Counted from the stretch's first letter, positions 1 through 11,846 are shown. The stretch is 48,985 bases of DNA from Methylobacterium aquaticum (GCF_001043915.1 NZ_LABX01000102.1:1-48985); one strand, 5' to 3'. Translations and numbers: made by a program. The notes: a model not told the origin generated them from the letters alone.

Positions 1-69
1 GAAGCGGCGTCCCCTCTCCCGACCCCTGCTCACGCAGGGGCCACCCTCCCCCGCAGAGGGGGGAGGGTT
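1..69. repeat. Intergenic C-rich repeat, copy 1
   Basis: Spacer DNA downstream of the FAD subunit gene. It contains a C-rich block (GCGGCGTCCCCTCTCCCG, then ACCCTCCCCC) that recurs in the same order around 3524-3606, between the 2Fe-2S and large subunit genes. An internal palindrome, CCCCTG...CAGGGG at about 24-40, could form a hairpin and might end the operon transcript. It is a dispersed repeat by sight; no family name is assigned. Confidence 0.5.
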
Positions 70-88
70 CTCGCACGCGCGTCGCGCC

Positions 89-889
89 TTACCGGTCGGC
101 GGCTTTCTGCACGGCGCGCCGCGCCATCACGCCGATCAGGTGGGCCCGGTAATCGGCATCGGCGTGGATGTCGCTGTTGAGGCCGTCCGTCGAGGGCGAC
201 ATGCCCTCGAGCGACTTCGCGGCGAAGCGCTTGCCCAACGCCTCCTCGGCCTCGGTCCAGCGGAACACACCGTTCGAACCGGCCCCGGTGACGGCGACCC
301 GGATGTCGCTCGGGCGCTTGGCGACAAACACGCCGACGAGCGCGTAGCGCGAAGCCGGGTTCCGGAACTTCTCGTAGGCCGCCTTGTGGGGGATCGGGAA
401 CGAGACGCCGGTGACGATCTCGCCCTCCTCCAACGCGGTCTCGAACAGGCCGGTGAAGTACTCTTCAGCCGCCAGCTTGCGCTTGTTCGTGCTGATCGTG
501 GCACCGAGCGCCAGGCAGGCCGCCGGGTAATCCGCCGCCGGATCGTTGTTGGCGACCGAGCCGCCGATCGTTCCGCGGTGGCGCACCGCCGGATCGCCGA
601 TCAGCGCCGCGAGTTCGGCCAGCGCCGGAATCGCCTCCTTCACGTCGGCCGACTCGGCCACCGCACCGTGGGTGGTCATGGCACCGATGGTGACCGAGCG
701 CGGGCTGCGCTCGATGCCGACGAGGTCCGGCACCTTGCCGAGATCGATCAGCGTGCCGGGGGCCGCGAGACGCTGCTTCATGGTCGGGATCAGGGTGTGG
801 CCGCCGGCGACGAGCTTGGCGTCCTCGCCGGCGAGCAGGCTCACGGCCTCCTTGAGGCTGGTCGGCTGGTGATAGGCGAAAGCGTACAT
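89..889 (-). CDS. FAD-binding subunit of a xanthine dehydrogenase-family molybdenum hydroxylase (CoxM-like)
   Basis: A 266-residue protein, the usual size for the medium subunit of CO dehydrogenase/xanthine dehydrogenase-type hydroxylases. It would hold FAD and pass electrons from the 2Fe-2S subunit to the acceptor. The FAD-binding signatures are visible: AGGHTLIPTMKQRL near residue 37 and TIGGSVANNDPAADYP near residue 110. The start MYAFAYHQP is chosen because it is the classic N-terminus and has GGAGAG just upstream; the frame stays open further upstream but only overlaps the previous gene. It is the last gene of the minus-strand operon and begins about 20 bases after the large-subunit stop. 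The substrate is not shown by the sequence. Confidence 0.92.
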   Translation of the reverse strand: MYAFAYHQPTSLKEAVSLLAGEDAKLVAGGHTLIPTMKQRLAAPGTLIDLGKVPDLVGIERSPRSVTIGAMTTHGAVAESADVKEAIPALAELAALIGDPAVRHRGTIGGSVANNDPAADYPAACLALGATISTNKRKLAAEEYFTGLFETALEEGEIVTGVSFPIPHKAAYEKFRNPASRYALVGVFVAKRPSDIRVAVTGAGSNGVFRWTEAEEALGKRFAAKSLEGMSPSTDGLNSDIHADADYRAHLIGVMARRAVQKAADR

Positions 890-909
890 GATGCTCTCCA
901 GGCTGTCTC

Positions 910-3279
910 TTATTCCGCGGCTTCCGGGCGCAGATGGGGGCTCGCCTGGGCGGCCCGCCACACCGCCAGCGGGGTCGCCGGCATCGCGATGTTCTCGTGG
1001 CCGAGCGCGTCGGTGAGCGCGTTCATCACCGCGGCCGGAGCCGCGATGGCGCCGGCCTCGCCGCAGCCCTTGATGCCGAGCGGGTTCGACGGGCACGGCG
1101 TCACCGTCATGCCGACCTCGAAGGAGGGCAGGTCCGCCGCCCGCGGCATGCGGTAATCCATGAAGCTCGCGGTGACGAGCTGGCCGTCCGAGTCGTAGAG
1201 CGCGCCCTCGAACAGGGCCTGCCCGACGCCCTGCGCGATGCCGCCATGGACCTGGCCCTCGACGATCATCGGGTTGATGACGTTGCCGAAATCGTCGACG
1301 GCCGTGAATTTCTCGATGGTGACGATGCCAGTCTCGGGATCGACCTCAAGCTCGCAGATATGCATCCCGGCCGGGAAGGTGAAGTTGGTGGGATCGTAGA
1401 ACGCCCCCTCCTTCAGCCCGGGTTCGAGCTGCGCGCCGCTGAACTTGTGAGCGACATAGGCTTGCAGCGCCACCTCGCCGAAGGCGAGCGACTTGTCGGT
1501 GCCGGCAACCGAGAAGCGGCCATCCTTGAACTCGATGTCGTCCTCGCCGGCCTCCAGCGCGTAGGCGGCAACCTTGCGGCCCTTGGCCACCACCTTGTCG
1601 ATCGCCTTGGCGATGGCCGACATGCCGACCGCGCCGGAGCGCGAGCCGTAGGTGCCCATGCCGAACTGCACCTTGTCGGTGTCGCCGTGCACGATGGTGA
1701 CGCTCTCGATGGGCACGCCGAGCCGGTCGGAGACGAGCTGGGCGAAGGTGGTCTCGTGGCCCTGGCCGTGGCTGTGCGAGCCGGTCAGCACCTCGATCGA
1801 GCCGGTCGGGTTCACCCGCACCTCCGCCGATTCCCACAGGCCCACGCCAGCGCCGAGCGATCCCACCGCCTGGGACGGGGCGATGCCGCACGCCTCGATA
1901 TAGGACGAGAAACCGATGCCACGCAGCTTGCCGTTTCGGGCGCTCTCGCGCCGACGGCGAGCGAAGCCCTTGTGGTCGGCGATCTCCAGCGCCTTGTCGA
2001 GGGACGCGGAATAGTCGCCGCCATCGTACATCATGATGACGGGGGTCTGGTGCGGGAAACTCTTGATGTAGTTCTTGCGCCGGAATTTTGCCGGATCCTG
2101 GTTCAGCTCGCGCGCCGCAACCTCGACCAGCCGCTCGATGACGAAGGTCGCTTCCGGCCGCCCGGCCCCGCGATAGGCGTCGACCGGCGCCGTGTTGGTG
2201 TAGACCCCGTCCACCTCGCAGTAGATCGCCGGGATGTTGTACTGGCCGGAGAGGAGCGGCGCGTAGAGATAGGTCGGCACCGATGACGAAAAGGTCGACA
2301 GATAGGCGCCGAGATTGGCGATGGTGTGGACCTTGAGACCTAAGATCTTGCCGCCCTCGTCCATTGCCAGTTCGGCATGAGTGACGTGGTCGCGGCCATG
2401 CGCGTCGCACAGGAACGCCTCGGTGCGGTCGCTGGTCCACTTCACCGGCCGGCCGACCTTCTTGGCCGCCCAGACGCAGACCGTTTCCTCGGCGTAGATG
2501 AAGATCTTCGAGCCGAAGCCGCCGCCGACATCCGGCGCCACCACCCTGAGCTTGTTCTCCGGCGCGATGCCGATGAAGGCCGAGAGCACGAGGCGAGCCA
2601 CGTGCGGGTTCTGGCTGGTGGTGTAGAGGGTGAACGCCTCCTCCGCCTCGTCGTACTCGCCCACCGCGGCCCGCGGCTCGATCGGGTTCGGCACCAGCCG
2701 GTTGTTGACGATGTCGAGCTTCGTCACGTGCGCGGCGCGGGCGAAGGCCGCCTCGACATCGGCCTGGTTGCCGAGATGCCAGTTGAAGACGGTGTTGTCG
2801 GGCGCGACGTCGTGGACGACCGTGCCGGCGCCCGCAGCCTTCGCCGTCTCGACCACCGCCGGGAGCACGTCGTAATCGACCGAGATCGCCTCGGCGGCGT
2901 CCTTGGCCTGGGCCAGGGTCTCGGCGATGACCACCGCGACGTGGTCGCCGACATAGCGCACCTTGCCCTGGGCGAGGGCCGGATGCGCCCCGGCCTTCAT
3001 CGGCGTGCCGTCCTTGGAATGGATCATCCAGCCGCAGATCAGGCCGCCAACCTTGTCGGCCGCCAGGTCCTCGCCGGTGAGGATGCCGACCACGCCCGGC
3101 ATCGCCGCAGCCGCCGAAACATCGATGCCGCGGATCGTGGCATGGGCGTGCGGGGAGCGCAGAAAATACGCATAGGCCTGGCCCGGACGGTTGTAATCGT
3201 CGACGTAGCGGCCCTTGCCGGTGATGAAGCGCTGGTCTTCCTTGCGGCGCACCGAGGCGCCGATACCCGTGGCGGTCAT
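910..3279 (-). CDS. Molybdopterin-binding large subunit, form II CoxL-like aerobic hydroxylase
   Basis: A 789-residue large subunit of the xanthine dehydrogenase/aerobic CO dehydrogenase family, carrying the molybdenum cofactor. The active-site loop reads AYRGAGR at about residues 368-374. This is the form II signature; true form I CO dehydrogenases have AYxCSFR, so CO oxidation cannot be assumed. The C-terminal catalytic Glu lies in [26 protein letters not shown] is taken as the start; upstream in-frame sequence runs into repeat DNA and looks non-coding. It sits between the 2Fe-2S gene (334 bases upstream, spacer with a repeat) and the FAD gene (20 bases downstream). The true substrate could be an aldehyde, purine-like heterocycle or other small molecule. 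Confidence 0.93.
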   Translation of the reverse strand: MTATGIGASVRRKEDQRFITGKGRYVDDYNRPGQAYAYFLRSPHAHATIRGIDVSAAAAMPGVVGILTGEDLAADKVGGLICGWMIHSKDGTPMKAGAHPALAQGKVRYVGDHVAVVIAETLAQAKDAAEAISVDYDVLPAVVETAKAAGAGTVVHDVAPDNTVFNWHLGNQADVEAAFARAAHVTKLDIVNNRLVPNPIEPRAAVGEYDEAEEAFTLYTTSQNPHVARLVLSAFIGIAPENKLRVVAPDVGGGFGSKIFIYAEETVCVWAAKKVGRPVKWTSDRTEAFLCDAHGRDHVTHAELAMDEGGKILGLKVHTIANLGAYLSTFSSSVPTYLYAPLLSGQYNIPAIYCEVDGVYTNTAPVDAYRGAGRPEATFVIERLVEVAARELNQDPAKFRRKNYIKSFPHQTPVIMMYDGGDYSASLDKALEIADHKGFARRRRESARNGKLRGIGFSSYIEACGIAPSQAVGSLGAGVGLWESAEVRVNPTGSIEVLTGSHSHGQGHETTFAQLVSDRLGVPIESVTIVHGDTDKVQFGMGTYGSRSGAVGMSAIAKAIDKVVAKGRKVAAYALEAGEDDIEFKDGRFSVAGTDKSLAFGEVALQAYVAHKFSGAQLEPGLKEGAFYDPTNFTFPAGMHICELEVDPETGIVTIEKFTAVDDFGNVINPMIVEGQVHGGIAQGVGQALFEGALYDSDGQLVTASFMDYRMPRAADLPSFEVGMTVTPCPSNPLGIKGCGEAGAIAAPAAVMNALTDALGHENIAMPATPLAVWRAAQASPHLRPEAAE

Positions 3280-3523
3280 GTGCGTGTCTCTCCCGGATCT
3301 GGCCTGATGGGCCGGCGCGTCGGGGTTCGAGGCCGACCTCGTTCTTGGGTGGAGTATTGGTGTTGGTCTGGATCGATCGGACTGATTTTCAGTATGGCGC
3401 AGCTCGATAATCCTCCCCCCCGCTGCGGGGGAGGGTGGAGAGCGGAGCGGGCGACGTCCCGCCGAGAGGGGCAGCGCGACGCTGATCCAGGCGGCGCGTT
3501 TCATGACGCTCACGACCTTTGCG

Positions 3524-3606
3524 GAGGCGGCGTCCCCTCTCCCGCCCCGCGCACGAGTGCTTCGCACCCGCGGCGGGGCACCCTCCCCCAATGGGGAAAG
3601 GTTCAG
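3524..3606. repeat. Intergenic C-rich repeat, copy 2, inside the dehydrogenase operon
   Basis: The 334-base spacer between the 2Fe-2S and large-subunit genes (3280-3613) holds no gene. At 3524-3606 it repeats the block seen at 1-69 (GGCGGCGTCCCCTCTCCCG, then CACCCTCCCCCA). At about 3412-3434 there is a second G/C-rich palindromic stretch (CCTCCCCCCC ... GGGGGAGGG). Whether the operon transcript reads through this spacer is unknown. Confidence 0.5.
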
Positions 3607-3613
3607 GTCGGTG

Positions 3614-4108
<495 letters not shown>

Positions 4109-4367
4109 GGGTGACGTCCTCCTCCTGGCCCAAAGGCATTTTCGGCCGAAGACCCGCGGGTCCTGTCGGTCGGACCCTGTCGCTCGTGGTGGCCGGGCCG
4201 GCCTGCCTCTCTGGAATCGCTCGAATTCGAGTGTCGACCGGCCGGAAGCGCCGGTCAAGGCGTGGCGCACCGACATTTTGGCGCGGAAACCGGCCGTTTT
4301 CGCCCGGTTTCGGGCACGTCGCCCATTCGCCTCGCAACAAGCTGATCGTGGGCGATCGAAATCGGGA

Positions 4368-4844
4368 TCAGGCCGCCGAGGTCGCGCCGGCGTCGCCGCC
4401 CTGGACCTCCTTGGCGAAGGTGTCGAAGAAGGCGTCCGCATATTTCTTGGCGACGCCGTTGATCAGGCGCCCGCCGAGCTGGGCGAGCTTGCCGCCGACG
4501 CTGGCCTCGACGTCATAGGTCATCTTGGTCTGGCCGCCCTCGGCCGGTTCCAGCCGCACCACCGCCCCGCCCTTGGCGAAGCCGGCGACACCACCCTGGC
4601 CCTCGCCGGTGATGCGGTAGCCGTTCGGCGGGTCGATGTCGGTGAGCGTCACCTTGCCCTTGAAGGTCGCCTTCACGGGACCGACCGCAATCTTGGCCGA
4701 CGCCTGAAGCTCGTTATCCCCCACTTTCTCCAGGGTGTCGCAGCCCGGGATGCAGCGCTTGAGCACCTCCGGATCGTTGAGCTTCTCCCACACCGTCTGC
4801 TGATCGGCCGGCAGCAGCACCTCGCCAGTCATCGTCATCGCCAT
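4368..4844 (-). CDS. SRPBCC-family CoxG-like accessory protein
   Basis: A 158-residue protein of the carbon monoxide dehydrogenase subunit G family, a START/SRPBCC fold. It opens [19 protein letters not shown] and contains the family blocks [25 protein letters not shown] and [12 protein letters not shown]. In CO dehydrogenase systems CoxG is linked to membrane anchoring or recruitment of the enzyme rather than catalysis. It is the first gene of the minus-strand operon, preceding the 2Fe-2S, large and FAD subunits, which supports an accessory role for this hydroxylase. A good ribosome site (AGGGGGGAG) lies upstream of the chosen ATG. Confidence 0.9.
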   Translation of the reverse strand: MAMTMTGEVLLPADQQTVWEKLNDPEVLKRCIPGCDTLEKVGDNELQASAKIAVGPVKATFKGKVTLTDIDPPNGYRITGEGQGGVAGFAKGGAVVRLEPAEGGQTKMTYDVEASVGGKLAQLGGRLINGVAKKYADAFFDTFAKEVQGGDAGATSAA

Positions 4845-5069
4845 GGCGGCGCTCCCCCCTTGTCGTTGTCGAACGGGTCTCGTCGGAAGGGTAGCGGAGC
4901 CCTTGCGTCAGGACCAGCAGGGCTTTCGCACACCCGCCCGGCTCAACCGGATTGTCGAGTGGTGCGGTGCTTGCTAAGCCTCGCGGCAGGGGATGGTCGT
5001 GACACCCGGATGACGGGGCGCGGCCAGGGAGGCCCGGGCTGCACGCCCGCGAACGGAGAACGTGACCGC
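4845..5069. promoter_or_regulatory. Divergent promoter region between the hydroxylase operon and livH
   Basis: A 225-base gap separates the divergently transcribed CoxG-like gene and livH, so both operon promoters should lie here. No unambiguous -35/-10 pair or operator could be picked out by eye. The livH ribosome site, CGGAGAAC, lies about 9 bases before its ATG. Confidence 0.45.
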
Positions 5070-5990
5070 ATGGAGGTCTTCGCGCAGCAGCTCATCAACG
5101 GGCTGACGCTGGGGTCGATCTACGGCCTCATCGCCATCGGCTACACGATGGTGTTCGGTATCATCGGCATGATCAACTTCGCGCATGGCGACGTGTTCAT
5201 GCTCTCGGCCTTCATCGCGCTGATCACCTTCCTGATCGTCACGACCTGGCTCGGCATCTCGTCGATTGCCCTCGCGCTGCTGATCGTTCTGATCTGCGCG
5301 ATGGTCCTCACCGCCCTGTGGGGCTGGGCGATCGAGCGGATCGCCTACCGGCCCCTGCGCGGCTCGTTCCGCCTGGCGCCGCTGATCTCGGCGATCGGCG
5401 TGTCGATCTTCCTCTCGAACTTCGTCCAGGTGGTGCAGGGCGCCCGCAACAAGCCGACGCCGCCGATGATGCGCGACGTGATCACCTTGTGGACCGGCGA
5501 TAACGGTTACGCCGTCGCTTTGTCCTACAAGCAGATCATCATCATGCTGACCACGGTCGTGCTGCTCGCCGGCTTCTGGTACCTGGTGCAGAAGACGCCG
5601 CTGGGTCGGGCCCAGCGCGCCTGCGAGCAGGATCGCAAGATGGCCGCGCTGCTGGGCATCGATGTCGACCGCACCATCTCGCTGACCTTCGTGCTCGGCG
5701 CGGCCCTCGCGGCGGTCGCCGGCACCATGTACCTCCTCTATTATGGCGTCGTCTCCTTCGCCGACGGCTTCACCCCCGGCGTCAAGGCGTTCACGGCGGC
5801 GGTGCTCGGCGGCATCGGCAGCCTGCCCGGCGCGGTGCTCGGCGGCTTGCTCATCGGCCTCGTCGAGACGTTCTGGTCGGCATATTTCTCGATCGAATAC
5901 AAGGACGTGGCGGCGTTCTCGATCCTCGCGATCGTGCTCATCTTCATGCCGTCCGGCATCCTCGGCCGGCCCGAGGTCGAGAAGGTCTGA
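5070..5990 (+). CDS. livH: Branched-chain amino acid ABC transporter permease LivH
   Basis: A 306-residue inner-membrane permease, one of two forming the channel of a HAAT-family uptake ABC transporter. It begins [20 protein letters not shown] and contains the LivH hallmarks [18 protein letters not shown] near the N-terminus and [17 protein letters not shown] near the C-terminus. Many hydrophobic segments are visible. The start was chosen at the family N-terminus with a GGAGAA site upstream; the much longer open frame upstream is not coding. It is the first gene of the liv operon and its stop overlaps the livM start (TGATG). Confidence 0.95.
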   Translation: MEVFAQQLINGLTLGSIYGLIAIGYTMVFGIIGMINFAHGDVFMLSAFIALITFLIVTTWLGISSIALALLIVLICAMVLTALWGWAIERIAYRPLRGSFRLAPLISAIGVSIFLSNFVQVVQGARNKPTPPMMRDVITLWTGDNGYAVALSYKQIIIMLTTVVLLAGFWYLVQKTPLGRAQRACEQDRKMAALLGIDVDRTISLTFVLGAALAAVAGTMYLLYYGVVSFADGFTPGVKAFTAAVLGGIGSLPGAVLGGLLIGLVETFWSAYFSIEYKDVAAFSILAIVLIFMPSGILGRPEVEKV

Positions 5991-7408
5991 TGGCGAACCC
6001 GGCCACCTCCGTGGCGGCGCCCAACGCCGCCGACCGTGCCGCCACCGAGAGGGCGGCGATCGTCAAGGACGCGGCGCTGTTCGCGCTCGTCACCCTCGGC
6101 CTCTGCGTCCCGATCGTCGCGTTCCGGACCGATCTGAGCCAGACCTCCGCGCTCGACCTCGTGCCGCGCTGGGGCCTTGTCGCGATCCTGTGCGGCCTCG
6201 TCTTCGTCGCGCGGCTGGGCCAACGGGTGGTCCTCGCCAACCGCGACGCCCGCCGGGCGCTGACCCCCTCTCCGAGCCAGGCGACGGAGGCCGTCGACGC
6301 GACGCCGAACGCCTCGCAGAAGCTCTCGACCTATGCCCTGCCGGCCTTCCTCGGCGTGACGCTCGCCTTCCCGCTCCTCGTGGTGCTCGGCACCGGGGGG
6401 CTCGGCGAATCCCGTTACTGGATCGACCTCGGCATCCTGATCCTCACCTACGTGATGCTGGGCTGGGGCCTCAACATCGTGGTCGGGCTCGCCGGTCTCC
6501 TCGATCTCGGCTACGTCGCCTTCTATGCGGTCGGCGCCTATTCCTACGCGCTGCTCTCGACGGTGTTCGGCCTGTCGTTCTGGGTCTGCCTGCCGCTCGC
6601 CGGCCTGTTCGCCGGCCTGTGGGGCATGGTGCTGGGCTTTCCGGTCCTTCGCCTGCGCGGCGACTACCTCGCCATCGTGACGCTCGCCTTCGGCGAGATC
6701 ATCCGCCTCGTCCTCATCAACTGGACCGATTTCTCGGGCGGCGCCGCCGGCATCTCGTCGATCCCCCGCGCCACCTTCTTCGGCATCCCGTTCACGGCGG
6801 ACGAGGACGGCTTCGCCGCGAAGGTCGGGCTCGATTTCAGCCCGATGCACCGGGTCATCTTCCTCTACTACCTGATCCTGGCTCTCGCGCTCATCACCAA
6901 CGGCGTAACCTTGCGCCTGCGCCGCCTGCCGATCGGCCGCGCCTGGGAGGCCCTGCGCGAGGATGAAATCGCCTGCCGGTCGCTCGGCATCAACACCACC
7001 AACACCAAGCTCACCGCCTTCGCGCTCGGCGCGATGTTCGGCGGCTTCGCCGGCTCGTTCTTCGCCGTGCGCCAGGGCTTCGTCAGCCCTGAGAGCTTCA
7101 ACTTCCTCGAGAGCGCGATCATCCTGGCGATCGTGGTGCTGGGCGGCATGGGCTCGCAGATCGGCGTCGCGGTCGCGGCCGTCGCGATGGTCGGCGGGCC
7201 GGAACTCCTGCGCAACCTCGGCTTCCTCAAGGCGGTGTTCGGCGAAGGCTTCGATCCGAGCGAGTACCGCCTGCTGCTGTTCGGTCTCGCCATGGTGATC
7301 ATGATGATCTGGCGCCCCCGCGGCCTGATCTCGGAACGCGCGCCCTCGATCGTGCTCAAGGAGCGCAAGCGCATCTCGGGCTCCCTCGTGAAGGAAGGCC
7401 ACGGCTGA
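5990..7408 (+). CDS. livM: Branched-chain amino acid ABC transporter permease LivM
   Basis: A 472-residue second permease subunit. It is longer than typical LivM because of an N-terminal extension of about 130 residues that includes extra hydrophobic segments (about residues 25-75) and a polar linker. The core carries the LivM signatures [18 protein letters not shown] and [19 protein letters not shown], the cytoplasmic coupling loop that contacts the ATPases. It overlaps livH and livG by one base at both ends (TGATG), consistent with coupled translation. N-terminally extended LivM proteins are familiar in this group of bacteria. Confidence 0.95.
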   Translation: MANPATSVAAPNAADRAATERAAIVKDAALFALVTLGLCVPIVAFRTDLSQTSALDLVPRWGLVAILCGLVFVARLGQRVVLANRDARRALTPSPSQATEAVDATPNASQKLSTYALPAFLGVTLAFPLLVVLGTGGLGESRYWIDLGILILTYVMLGWGLNIVVGLAGLLDLGYVAFYAVGAYSYALLSTVFGLSFWVCLPLAGLFAGLWGMVLGFPVLRLRGDYLAIVTLAFGEIIRLVLINWTDFSGGAAGISSIPRATFFGIPFTADEDGFAAKVGLDFSPMHRVIFLYYLILALALITNGVTLRLRRLPIGRAWEALREDEIACRSLGINTTNTKLTAFALGAMFGGFAGSFFAVRQGFVSPESFNFLESAIILAIVVLGGMGSQIGVAVAAVAMVGGPELLRNLGFLKAVFGEGFDPSEYRLLLFGLAMVIMMIWRPRGLISERAPSIVLKERKRISGSLVKEGHG

Positions 7409-8268
7409 TGGCCGACAGATTTGCCTCCCCCCGCATGGCCGATCCGGTCCTGACGGTCGATCACGTCACCATGCGCTTCGGCGGCCTCGTCGCCGTCAAC
7501 GACCTGTCGTTCCGTGTCGGCCGCGGCGACATCACGGCGCTGATCGGCCCGAATGGGGCCGGCAAGACCACGGTGTTCAACTGCATCACCGGCTTCTACA
7601 AGCCGACCGAAGGCATGATGACCCTGCGCCACCGCGACGGCGGCGAGTTCCTGCTGGAGCGGCTGCCGGGCTACGCGGTGAACCGGAATGCGCGGGTCGC
7701 CCGCACCTTCCAGAACATCCGCCTGTTCACCGGCATGACCGTGCTGGAGAACCTTCTGGTGGCCCAGCACAACCCGCTGATGCTGGCCTCCGGCTTCACC
7801 ATCGCGGGCCTTCTCGGGCTGCCGGCGTACCGCCGGGCCGAGAAGGCGGCTTTGGAGCGGGCGACGGCGTGGCTGGAGCGCATCCACCTGATGGACCGCG
7901 CCGACGATCCGGCCGGCGCCCTGCCCTATGGCGACCAGCGCCGGCTCGAAATCGCCCGCGCGATGTGCACCGACCCGGTCCTGCTCTGCCTCGACGAGCC
8001 GGCGGCCGGCCTCAACCCCCGCGAATCGCTGCTGCTCAACGATCTGCTGCGGGCGATCCGCGACAACCACGACACCTCGGTCCTGCTGATCGAGCACGAC
8101 ATGTCGGTGGTGATGGAGATCTCCGACCACGTCGTGGTGCTCGATTACGGCACCAAGATCGCCGACGGCACGCCCGCGGAGATCCAGAGCGACCAGAGCG
8201 TCATCGCCGCCTATCTCGGCGTCGAGGACGACGAGGTCGAGCAGGTCGAGGCGGAGGTCGGCGTATGA
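7408..8268 (+). CDS. livG: Branched-chain amino acid ABC transporter ATPase LivG
   Basis: A 286-residue ABC ATPase. Walker A is GPNGAGKT at residues 47-54, the signature region reads [15 protein letters not shown], and Walker B is [12 protein letters not shown], followed by the switch His in [11 protein letters not shown]. The AxFQNIRLF segment is typical of LivG. An alternative start ten codons in ([11 protein letters not shown]) would fit many homologues, but the TGATG overlap with livM favours the first ATG. It ends in a four-base overlap with the LysE gene. Confidence 0.95.
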   Translation: MADRFASPRMADPVLTVDHVTMRFGGLVAVNDLSFRVGRGDITALIGPNGAGKTTVFNCITGFYKPTEGMMTLRHRDGGEFLLERLPGYAVNRNARVARTFQNIRLFTGMTVLENLLVAQHNPLMLASGFTIAGLLGLPAYRRAEKAALERATAWLERIHLMDRADDPAGALPYGDQRRLEIARAMCTDPVLLCLDEPAAGLNPRESLLLNDLLRAIRDNHDTSVLLIEHDMSVVMEISDHVVVLDYGTKIADGTPAEIQSDQSVIAAYLGVEDDEVEQVEAEVGV

Positions 8269-8890
8269 CCCTTGCCGGAATGTCCTTGACCACTTGGGCC
8301 GCCTTCACAACCGCCTCGGCGATCCTGCTGGTGATTCCGGGCCCGACGATCCTGCTCGTCGTTTCCTATGCCATCGGCAGCGGCCTGCGCGCCGCCCTGC
8401 CGGCGGTGATCGGCGTCGCGCTCGGCGACCTCACCGCCATGACGCTGTCGCTCCTCGGCCTCGGCGCGCTGCTGGCGGCCTCGGCGACCCTGTTCACGGT
8501 GCTGAAATGGTGCGGCGCCGCCTATCTCGTCTGGCTCGGCATCAAGCTGTGGCGGGCCGGGGCCCAGTTCCAGGCCGCGCCGCGTTCCGGCGCGCCGGCC
8601 CTGCGGATGGTGGCCCATGCCTGGCTCGTCACCACGCTGAACCCGAAGAGCTTGACCTTCTTCGTGGCGTTCCTGCCGCAATTCCTCGATCCGCGAGGGG
8701 ATCTCTTGACCCAGATGGTGGTGTTCGAGGCGACCTTCGTTGCCCTCGCCTTCCTCAACGCCCTCGGCTACGCGCTCGCCGCGTCGCAGGCCCGCGGGTT
8801 CTTCGCCAAGCCGTCCCGGGTGCGGCTGATGAACCGCGTCGGCGGCAGCCTGCTCATCGGCGCCGGGGCCGCGGCCGCCCGGAGCACACC

Positions 8891-8894
<4 letters not shown>
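8265..8894 (+). CDS. LysE/RhtB-family amino acid exporter
   Basis: A 209-residue integral membrane protein of the LysE/RhtB efflux family. The hallmark N-terminus is visible, ILLVIPGPTILLVVSYAIGSG, within the first transmembrane segments, as is the conserved NPKSLTFFVAFLPQF block near residues 125-140. About six hydrophobic segments can be seen. The family exports amino acids or small metabolites. The gene is embedded in a liv uptake operon, overlapping livG by four bases upstream (ATGA) and livF by four bases downstream (ATGA). Coexpression of importer ATPases with an exporter suggests an overflow valve; that is inference. Confidence 0.92.
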
Positions 8895-9672
<778 letters not shown>

Positions 9673-9673
<1 letters not shown>

Positions 9674-10026
9674 TGCAGGGGATCCTCTACGAGGAGAGTA
9701 CGCTCTGGCTCTTCCTGCTCGTCACGGTGGTGATGGGCGGCTGGATGGCATGGATGATCGGCCGCGGCATCGCGCTCGGCTGGAAGCCGTACTGGCAGGC
9801 GGTGCTCTCGCTGCTGCTGCTCGGCTTCGCCGTGCGCTTCATCCACTATGCGCTGTTCGGGGGCACGCTTTTGTCGCCGCACTACTACGTGGTCGACACG
9901 ATCGTGCTCCTGATGATCGGCTCGGCCGGCTACCGCGCCACCCGCGCGCGGCAGATGACGACGCAGTATCGCTGGCTCTACGAGCGCAGCGGTCCGCTCA
10001 CCTGGCGGGCCAAGCCCGGAACCTGA
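9673..10026 (+). CDS. Small membrane protein between livF and livK (DUF6867-like)
   Basis: A 117-residue protein beginning MQGILYEESTLWLFLLVTVVM with three likely transmembrane segments (about residues 10-35, 47-70 and 76-95) and a basic C-terminal tail. It resembles the uncharacterised DUF6867 family that in alphaproteobacteria sits beside liv genes; I make this assignment from memory of the family and it is not certain. The start overlaps the livF stop. Its placement between the ATPase and the binding protein suggests a role accessory to the transporter. Confidence 0.8.
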
Positions 10027-10083
10027 CGTCCGGCGCATGCCCCCTGCCCTGCGCTCCGGAACGGGTGCAGGATGCGACTTGAT

Positions 10084-10100
10084 CCGGGGCTCGACCCCGG
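10084..10100 (+). other. Short hairpin between the small membrane gene and livK
   Basis: Six-base arms, CCGGGG and CCCCGG, around a five-base loop, lie in the 161-base spacer before livK. There is no T-tract, so this is not a classic terminator. Such intercistronic hairpins often protect or separately set the level of binding-protein mRNA; that role is inference. Confidence 0.4.
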
Positions 10101-10187
10101 CATCCGATCCGGGGTCCCCACGCCCCGGTCTTCCGGCCGAATGGGCCCACGAGCCCGACATTTCCGTCGTTCCAGAGGAGTACTGAG

Positions 10188-11315
10188 ATGAAGCGCACGC
10201 TACTGGCCGGCTTCGCCCTCGCGGCCAGCTTCGCCTGGGCCGGATCGGCGCAGGCCCAGATCAAGCTCGGCGTGGCCGGCCCAATCACCGGCCCCAACGC
10301 GGCGTTCGGAGCCCAGCTCAAGAACGGCGCCGAGCAGGCCGTCGCCGACATCAACAAGGCCGGCGGCATCAACGGCCAGAAGATCGTGCTGGTCATCGGC
10401 GACGATGCCTCCGATCCGAAGCAGGGCGTCTCGGTCGCCAACAAGTTCGCCGCCGAGGGCGTGAAGGCCGTCGTCGGCCACTTCAACTCCGGCGTCTCGA
10501 TCCCGGCCTCCGACGTCTACGCCGAATCCGGCATCGTCGAGATCACCCCGGCCTCGACCAACCCGAAATTCACCGACCGCAAGCTGTGGAACACTTTCCG
10601 CACCTGCGGCCGCGACGACCAGCAGGGCGCCGTGGCCGGCGCGTGGCTGGCGGAGAAGTTCAAGGGCAAGAACATCGCCTTCGTGAACGACAAGACTCCC
10701 TATGGCCGCGGCCTCGCCGACGAGACCCTGAAGGCCCTGAAGGCCAAGGGCGGCAAGGACGTGCTGTTCGAGGGCATCAACCCGGGCGAGAAGGATTACT
10801 CGGCTCTGGTCTCGAAGCTCAAGCAGGCCAAGACCGACGTGGTCTATTACGGGGGCCTGCACACCGAGGCTGGCCTCATCGTGCGCCAGATGCGCGACCA
10901 GGGCCTGAACGCCCCGCTGATGAGCGGCGACGGCATCACCGACAAGGAATACGCCCAGATCGCCGGCCCGGGCGCCGACGGCACCCTGATGACCTTCGCG
11001 CCGGATGCCCGCAAGAACCCGAACGCCAAGGAGGTGGTCGCGGCCTTCAAGGCCAAGAACATCGACCCCGAAGCCTATACCCTCTACTCCTACGCCGCGG
11101 TACAGATCCTGAAATCCGCCATGGAGGCCACCAAGTCGACCGACGGCAAGAAGGTCGCTGCCTACATGCTCGAAGGCAAGCCGTTCAAGACCGTGATCGG
11201 CGACATTTCCTACGACAAGAAGGGTGACATCACCCGTCCCGATTACGTGATGTACATGTGGAAGAAGGGCGCCGACGGCCGGATCGACTATACCGGCAAC
11301 GAGCTGACCCAGTAA
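10188..11315 (+). CDS. livK: Branched-chain amino acid ABC transporter substrate-binding protein LivK
   Basis: A 375-residue periplasmic binding protein (Peripla_BP_6 type). It opens with a signal peptide, MKRTLLAGFALAASFAWAG, and a likely cleavage after AQA. The mature part contains the family pattern IKLGVAGPITGPNAAFGAQL and later NDKTPYGRGLADE, seen in Leu/Ile/Val-binding proteins. A strong ribosome site, AGAGGAG, precedes the ATG. It is the last gene of the liv operon and is followed by a strong intrinsic terminator. Confidence 0.95.
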   Translation: MKRTLLAGFALAASFAWAGSAQAQIKLGVAGPITGPNAAFGAQLKNGAEQAVADINKAGGINGQKIVLVIGDDASDPKQGVSVANKFAAEGVKAVVGHFNSGVSIPASDVYAESGIVEITPASTNPKFTDRKLWNTFRTCGRDDQQGAVAGAWLAEKFKGKNIAFVNDKTPYGRGLADETLKALKAKGGKDVLFEGINPGEKDYSALVSKLKQAKTDVVYYGGLHTEAGLIVRQMRDQGLNAPLMSGDGITDKEYAQIAGPGADGTLMTFAPDARKNPNAKEVVAAFKAKNIDPEAYTLYSYAAVQILKSAMEATKSTDGKKVAAYMLEGKPFKTVIGDISYDKKGDITRPDYVMYMWKKGADGRIDYTGNELTQ

Positions 11316-11335
11316 CAGACGGCGCTCGCCAAATC

Positions 11336-11365
11336 GGCCCGGCGCCCCACGCGCCGGGCCTTTTT
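11336..11365 (+). terminator. Intrinsic terminator of the liv operon
   Basis: Perfect ten-base arms, GGCCCGGCGC at 11336-11345 and GCGCCGGGCC at 11351-11360, with loop CCCAC, followed at once by TTTTT. It lies 20 bases after the livK stop. Confidence 0.93.
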
Positions 11366-11567
11366 CCGTTGACGAACCCGTGCGTTCGTCACTGGCCCCG
11401 CTTGCGCGTCCGAACGCCTCACCTTACATGCACGTGAGCGTTACAAGGCCATCAGCGCGCCCGGCAGTTCGGCCGAGCACCCGCACGGCCGGCTGCGTCG
11501 CGATCAAATTCCGAAGATGTGTCCCCGGTGGCGCCGACCGCGACGGCGACCCGGGTGGAGAGTGTGA

Positions 11568-11846
11568 ATGGCGAAAGAAGAGTTGATGCAGTTCGACGGT
11601 CTCGTGCTCGAGATCCTGCCGGACGCGCGTTACCGCGTGCAGCTCGACCAGGGCCACGAGATCGTGGCCTACACGGCCGGCAAGATGAAGAAGAACCGCA
11701 TCAAGACTCTGGCCGGCGACCGGGTCACCGTCGAGATGTCGCCCTACGACCTGGAGAAGGGCCGTCTGGTGTTCCGCCACAAGGACGAGCGTTCCTCGGG
11801 CCCGCGTCCGCCGTTCCGCGGCGGCAGCCAGTTCCGCCGGCGCTGA
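11568..11846 (+). CDS. infA: Translation initiation factor IF-1
   Basis: A 92-residue protein with an S1-like OB fold, binding the 30S A site during initiation. It begins [20 protein letters not shown] and contains [20 protein letters not shown] and [12 protein letters not shown], all characteristic of IF-1. The C-terminal tail of about 18 residues is Gly/Arg-rich ([14 protein letters not shown]) and longer than the 72-residue E. coli form, as is common in alphaproteobacteria. It stands alone between the liv terminator and rpe. The site GGAGAG lies upstream of the ATG. Confidence 0.96.
   Translation: MAKEELMQFDGLVLEILPDARYRVQLDQGHEIVAYTAGKMKKNRIKTLAGDRVTVEMSPYDLEKGRLVFRHKDERSSGPRPPFRGGSQFRRR

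Noticed and set aside
910..2286. Long plus-strand open frames opposite the large subunit gene
   Set aside because: They are GC-driven shadows; the minus strand has full family motifs while these show none.
910..3279. Naming the operon a true CO dehydrogenase
   Set aside because: The active-site loop is AYRGAGR, the form II type, so CO oxidation is not supported.
5741..7402. A 553-codon minus-strand open frame rich in His, Glu and Arg
   Set aside because: It is the antisense of livH/livM codons; its composition is typical of shadow frames and it lacks any domain.
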